Shown here: piece by piece, positions 4,871-7,807 of the stretch | How the letters are laid out: every line of letters begins with the position of its first letter | How positions within the stretch are numbered: position 1 is the stretch's first letter | NCBI GenBank assembly: GCA_937967425.1 | Contig: CALBST010000287.1 | Location: 1 to 7,807 of the forward strand | DNA from: an uncultured Caulobacteraceae bacterium | GTDB taxonomy: Bacteria > Pseudomonadota > Alphaproteobacteria > Caulobacterales > TH1-2 | DNA length: 7,807 nt | Direction: 5' to 3' | Position numbers and translations under genes: made by a program | Notes under the pieces: model-generated | What the model saw: the letters and a program-made list of their open reading frames with translations, nothing else | Told to the model about the DNA's origin: nothing | Database searches by the model: none

Positions 4871-5838
4871 CTCCAACTCAGCCGGTCCCGGAGCTGCGAG
4901 ACGCCGATCGCGTCGTGGCGGCGTTGCGGGCGGCGGGTGAGCAAACGCGGCTGCGGGCCTTGGCGCTGCTCACTGAGGGAGAACTCGCGGTGGGTGAGTT
5001 GGCGCAGGCTTTGGGCCAAAGCCAGCCGCGTGTGAGTCGGCATTTGAAATTGCTGACGGAGGCAGGTCTGGTTGAGCGCGCGCCCGAGGGTGCGTGGGTG
5101 TTCTATCGCCTGCCGCGCGCGCATACGACCGAGCGTCAGTTTGCGGAGGCCGCGCTTGCGATGCTCGATCCCAGTGATCCGGTGCTCGCGCGCGACGCCG
5201 ATCGCTTGCACGAAATCCGCGCGGCGCGCGACGAGGCGGCGGCGGAGTATTTTGAGCGCAACGCGGCGGATTGGGAGCGCGTGCGCGCTCTGCATCTGCC
5301 GGAAGCGGACATCGATAGCGCGATCCTTGCCGCGGCTGGCGCTGGTCCGTTCGACCTGATGGTCGATGTAGGCGTTGGTCAGGGGCGGATGATTCAACTC
5401 TTCGCCGATCGCGTGCGCCGCGCTGAGGGCTTCGACACCTCGCGGCAAATGCTGGCGATCGCGCGTGCATCGCTTGACGATCTGAAAGCCAAGGCGGCGG
5501 TGCAGTTTGGCGATGCGTATGCGCCGCCGATTGAAGCTGGCACGGCTGACTTGGTGACTATCCACCAAGTCCTGCACTTCCTCTCCGATCCCGGGCGCGC
5601 GATTTCGCAGGCGGCGCGTCTCCTGAAAACAGGCGGGCGGTTGGTCATCGTCGATTTCGCGCCACATACGCTCGAATTCTTGCGCGAAGAGCATGCGCAC
5701 CGGCGGCTTGGATTCAGCGACGCCGAGATTGCGGAATGGTGTGAGGCTGCGGGGCTCTCGCGGCCTAAGGCGACGGCGCTGGCGCCGAAGAAGCGCGAAG
5801 CGCTGACCGTGAAGATTTGGACTGGATTGAAGTCATGA
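4861..5838 (+). CDS. ArsR-family regulator fused to a SAM-dependent methyltransferase domain (SahR-like)
   Basis: From the ATG at 4861 this is a 325-residue fusion. Residues 17-85 form an ArsR winged helix (ALRAAGEQTRLRALALL, then ELAVGELAQALGQSQPRVSR with recognition helix 54-71, and the wing EGAWVFYRL). The cysteine metal motif of ArsR/SmtB sensors is absent: the matching helix reads ELAVGELAQ, and the protein has a single Cys (294). A linker resembling that of other ArsR-methyltransferase proteins (HEIRAARDEAAAEYFERNAA, 117-136) leads to a class I methyltransferase fold with motif I VDVGVGQGR (168-176) and the later VLHFLSDPGRA and GGRLVIVDF strands. By analogy with SahR it probably senses SAM or SAH and represses methionine-cycle genes; that is inference. 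Its stop overlaps the metF start (ATGA). In-frame ATGs at 4846 and 4819 are alternatives; none has a clear Shine-Dalgarno, and 4861 avoids coding through the whole palindrome. Confidence 0.87.
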   Translation: MFISPTQPVPELRDADRVVAALRAAGEQTRLRALALLTEGELAVGELAQALGQSQPRVSRHLKLLTEAGLVERAPEGAWVFYRLPRAHTTERQFAEAALAMLDPSDPVLARDADRLHEIRAARDEAAAEYFERNAADWERVRALHLPEADIDSAILAAAGAGPFDLMVDVGVGQGRMIQLFADRVRRAEGFDTSRQMLAIARASLDDLKAKAAVQFGDAYAPPIEAGTADLVTIHQVLHFLSDPGRAISQAARLLKTGGRLVIVDFAPHTLEFLREEHAHRRLGFSDAEIAEWCEAAGLSRPKATALAPKKREALTVKIWTGLKS

Positions 5839-6746
5839 GTGTCGAGCACCTTCAGGGGCTGATCGCGGATGCTGCGCCGCGCGGACGCCAAACACGCGTC
5901 TCGTTCGAGTTTTTCCCGCCGAAGTCGGAAAAGCTTGAAGCGGAATTGTGGGCGTCTATCCGCAAGCTAGAGCCGCTGGCGCCGACCTTTGTTTCCGTCA
6001 CATACGGCGCAGGCGGATCGACGCGTGACCGCACGCATAAAACAGTCGCGCGCATAGTGAGCGAGACGACACTGAAGCCGGCGGCGCACTTGACAACCGT
6101 CGCGGCGAGTCGCGCTGAGGTGGACGGCGTGCTACGCGATTATTGGCGCGCCGGCGTGCGCCGCATTGTGGCGCTGCGTGGCGACCCGCCGGGCGGCGTC
6201 GGCATGCCGTATCTCCAACACCCGAACGGTTATGCGAGCGCGATTGAGCTCGTCGAAGCCGCCTCACGCATCGGTGCGTTCGATATTTCGGTGGCCGTGC
6301 ACCCGGAGAAGCATCCGTCGAGCCCAAACTTCGAGCACGACATCGAGAACTTCAAACGCAAACTCGGCGCCGGCGCCTCGCGCGGGATTTCGCAATTCTT
6401 CTTTGAGGCCGACATCTTCCTGCGCTTCCGCGATCGATTGGCGCGCGCCGGCGTTTATGCGCCCATTCTGCCGGGCATCATGCCCGTCACCAACGTGAAG
6501 AGCCTGCGCAAGATGGTCGAGGCGTGCGGCGCGACGCTGCCGCGCTGGATGGTGCGGCTGTTCGAGGGATTGGACGACGATCCCGAAACGCGCCGCTTGG
6601 TAACGGCGGTGACGACCGCGCAATTGTGTGCGTGCTTGGCGGCCGAAGGGGTGGAGGATTTCCACTTCTACACCTTGAACAAGGCCGATCTGGCCTATTC
6701 GATCTGCCGCATCCTCGGTGTGCGGGCGAAGGAGCAAGCGGCATGA
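5835..6746 (+). CDS. metF: Methylenetetrahydrofolate reductase
   Basis: MetF reduces 5,10-methylenetetrahydrofolate to 5-methyltetrahydrofolate with NADH and FAD, supplying the methyl group for methionine synthesis. The 303-residue protein is the usual bacterial length. Visible signatures are VSFEFFPPKSE (22-32) with Glu25 matching the catalytic Glu28 of E. coli, FVSVTYGAGGSTRDRT (52-67), IVALRGDPPGG (111-121) with Asp117 in the folate/flavin site, SVAVHPEKHPSS (152-163), GISQFFFEADIFLRFRDRL (184-202), LPGIMPV (212-218) and FHFYTLNK (276-283). The ATG at 5835 overlaps the preceding TGA as ATGA and gives the expected N terminus; a TTG six codons upstream is less likely. The stop overlaps the metH start in the same way. 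It should share one transcript with the regulator and metH. Confidence 0.96.
   Translation: MSVEHLQGLIADAAPRGRQTRVSFEFFPPKSEKLEAELWASIRKLEPLAPTFVSVTYGAGGSTRDRTHKTVARIVSETTLKPAAHLTTVAASRAEVDGVLRDYWRAGVRRIVALRGDPPGGVGMPYLQHPNGYASAIELVEAASRIGAFDISVAVHPEKHPSSPNFEHDIENFKRKLGAGASRGISQFFFEADIFLRFRDRLARAGVYAPILPGIMPVTNVKSLRKMVEACGATLPRWMVRLFEGLDDDPETRRLVTAVTTAQLCACLAAEGVEDFHFYTLNKADLAYSICRILGVRAKEQAA
6729..6734 (+). promoter_or_regulatory. metH Shine-Dalgarno AAGGAG inside the end of metF
   Basis: AAGGAG lies eight bases before the ATG at 6743, within the last metF codons. It supports that start over the long upstream extension of the same frame, which only shadows metF. Confidence 0.7.
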
Positions 6747-7804
6747 ACCGCGAACAACGACTGACCGCGTTGAACGCGGAATTGGCGAAGCGCATCCTGA
6801 TCCTGGACGGATCGATGGGCGCTTATCTGCAGGGCTTCGGGCTGAAGTCGGAGGATTTCCATGGCGACCGCTTCGCCGCGCACGCAAGCTCGCTGAAGGG
6901 CGACAATGACCTGCTGACGCTAACCCGGCCGGACATCATCACCCAAGTGCACGTCGCCTACCTCGCGGCCGGCGCCGACATTATCGAAACAAACACGTTC
7001 AGCGCCACGCGCATCAGTCAGGCGGAGTATGCGCTAGAAGAGGTGGCGTACGAACTCAATCTCGAGGGTGCGCGGCTGGCGCGGGCGGCGTGCGATAAGT
7101 TCGAGAAGGCCGATGGCAAGCCGCGCGCGGTCGCGGGTGCGCTGGGGCCGACGACGAAGCTCCTCTCGATGTCGCCGGAAGTGAACGATCCGGGCCGCCG
7201 CGATTGCGACTTCGATACGATGGCCGCGAACTATGAGGAGCAGACGCTCGGCCTCATCGAGGGCGGCGCCGATCTGCTACTGATCGAGACGATCACCGAC
7301 ACGCTGAACTGCAAAGCGGCGCTCTGGGGCGCCTGGGAGGCGTTCGACAAAACCGGCGTCGAACTGCCGCTATGGATCAGCGGCACGATCACGGATCGTT
7401 CGGGGCGGACGCTTTCGGGGCAAACGGTGGAAGCGTTCTACAACTCCGTGCGCCACGCGAACCCGTGGGCGGTTGGGCTAAACTGCGCGCTCGGGCCAGC
7501 GGATATGCGCGCATTCCTCGCCGATCTCGCGCGCGTAGCGGAGTGTCCCGTGAGTTCGTACCCGAACGCTGGGCTACCGAACGCAATGGGTGGTTATGAT
7601 GAGACGCCGCATTCGATGGAGGTGCATTATGCCGAGTGGGCGCGCGCTGGGCTGCTCAACATCGCCGGCGGCTGTTGCGGCACCACGCCGGATCACATCT
7701 CGCACCTAAAGCACGCCGTCGAAGGCGTGAAGCCGCGCGCGCCGGCCGCGCATGACGCGCGGCTGCGGCTCGCGGGACTCGAACCGTTCACGGCGGTGGC
7801 ATGA
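6743..7804 (+). CDS. metH: Cobalamin-dependent methionine synthase, homocysteine-binding module only (split MetH)
   Basis: This 353-residue protein is the first module of MetH, which binds and activates homocysteine for methylation by methylcobalamin. Motifs are [11 protein letters not shown] (20-30), ADIIETNTF (78-86), AGALGPTTK (131-139), ETITDT (182-187), GLNCALG (245-251) and [11 protein letters not shown] (309-319). Cys248, Cys311 and Cys312 are the three zinc ligands that activate homocysteine thiolate. The frame stops after LAGLEPF, the point where full-length MetH of about 1,200 residues continues into its folate domain. The stop is a TGA overlapping a new ATG (ATGA), so this looks like a natural two-gene MetH, a layout I associate with some Alphaproteobacteria, rather than a broken gene. 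It needs the folate, B12 and reactivation domains from another polypeptide, presumably the next gene. Start: ATG 6743 with AAGGAG. Confidence 0.94.
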   Translation: MNREQRLTALNAELAKRILILDGSMGAYLQGFGLKSEDFHGDRFAAHASSLKGDNDLLTLTRPDIITQVHVAYLAAGADIIETNTFSATRISQAEYALEEVAYELNLEGARLARAACDKFEKADGKPRAVAGALGPTTKLLSMSPEVNDPGRRDCDFDTMAANYEEQTLGLIEGGADLLLIETITDTLNCKAALWGAWEAFDKTGVELPLWISGTITDRSGRTLSGQTVEAFYNSVRHANPWAVGLNCALGPADMRAFLADLARVAECPVSSYPNAGLPNAMGGYDETPHSMEVHYAEWARAGLLNIAGGCCGTTPDHISHLKHAVEGVKPRAPAAHDARLRLAGLEPFTAVA

Positions 7805-7807
7805 GCT
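7801..7807 (+). CDS. metH: Probable start of the second MetH subunit (folate/B12/activation domains), cut by window edge
   Basis: Only ATG AGC T is visible. The ATG shares ATGA with the TGA of the homocysteine module, the same junction used at the two preceding gene boundaries. Because that module lacks the rest of methionine synthase, the next gene is expected to carry it. This is a prediction from context; seven bases show no family features. Confidence 0.5.

Noticed and set aside
4825..5700. Long minus-strand open frame of about 291 codons antisense to the ArsR-methyltransferase gene
   Set aside because: The plus-strand frame has clear winged-helix and methyltransferase motifs. The antisense product is Arg/Gln-rich with no recognisable domain, as expected for a shadow in GC-rich DNA.
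6264..6887. Minus-strand open frame of 207 codons across the metF/metH junction
   Set aside because: It is antisense to two well-supported enzymes and shows no motif of its own.

Overview
The window looks like ordinary chromosome of a GC-rich alphaproteobacterium, probably in or near Caulobacterales/Hyphomonadaceae. The clues are a class I lysyl-tRNA synthetase, a C1-like S24 regulator of the non-prophage alphaproteobacterial type, an ArsR-methyltransferase fusion heading a metF-metH operon, and a MetH cut after its homocysteine domain. The lineage is inferred from gene content, not from a marker gene. I see no mobile element, CRISPR array, tRNA, rRNA or phage module.

Layout. (1) 1-571, minus strand: the first 83 codons of class I LysRS (lysK), running off the left edge, preceded by a small two-helix membrane protein gene (311-571). 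(2) 669-1166, plus: a SixA-type histidine phosphatase, divergent from the membrane protein. (3) 1226-1849, minus: an HTH plus S24 peptidase regulator whose promoter carries a consensus -10 inside a dyad. (4) 1987-3051, plus: pyrD, class 2 dihydroorotate dehydrogenase, divergent from the regulator and meeting mlaC tail to tail with interlocked stop codons. (5) 3048-4618, minus: mlaA-mlaC, two parts of the outer-membrane lipid-asymmetry pathway, tightly coupled. (6) 4619-4860: an AT-richer divergent control region with an 18-bp inverted repeat and, at its right end, a 20-bp near-perfect palindrome. (7) 4861-7807, plus: ArsR/methyltransferase regulator, metF, metH homocysteine module, and the first seven bases of a further gene, each junction an ATGA start/stop overlap.

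The clearest functional unit is region 7. MetF makes 5-methyltetrahydrofolate, and the MetH module together with a presumed second MetH subunit just beyond the window uses it to methylate homocysteine. The leading gene encodes a DNA-binding protein fused to a SAM-binding fold, which by analogy with SahR-type regulators probably senses SAM or SAH and represses its own operon through the palindrome at 4851-4870. The rest is housekeeping: translation, pyrimidine synthesis and envelope lipid transport. I do not see a wholly new system. The best leads are the operator/fusion regulator, the split MetH, and the self-cleaving regulator beside pyrD with its dyad-embedded promoter. No gene-free stretch exceeds 300 bases.
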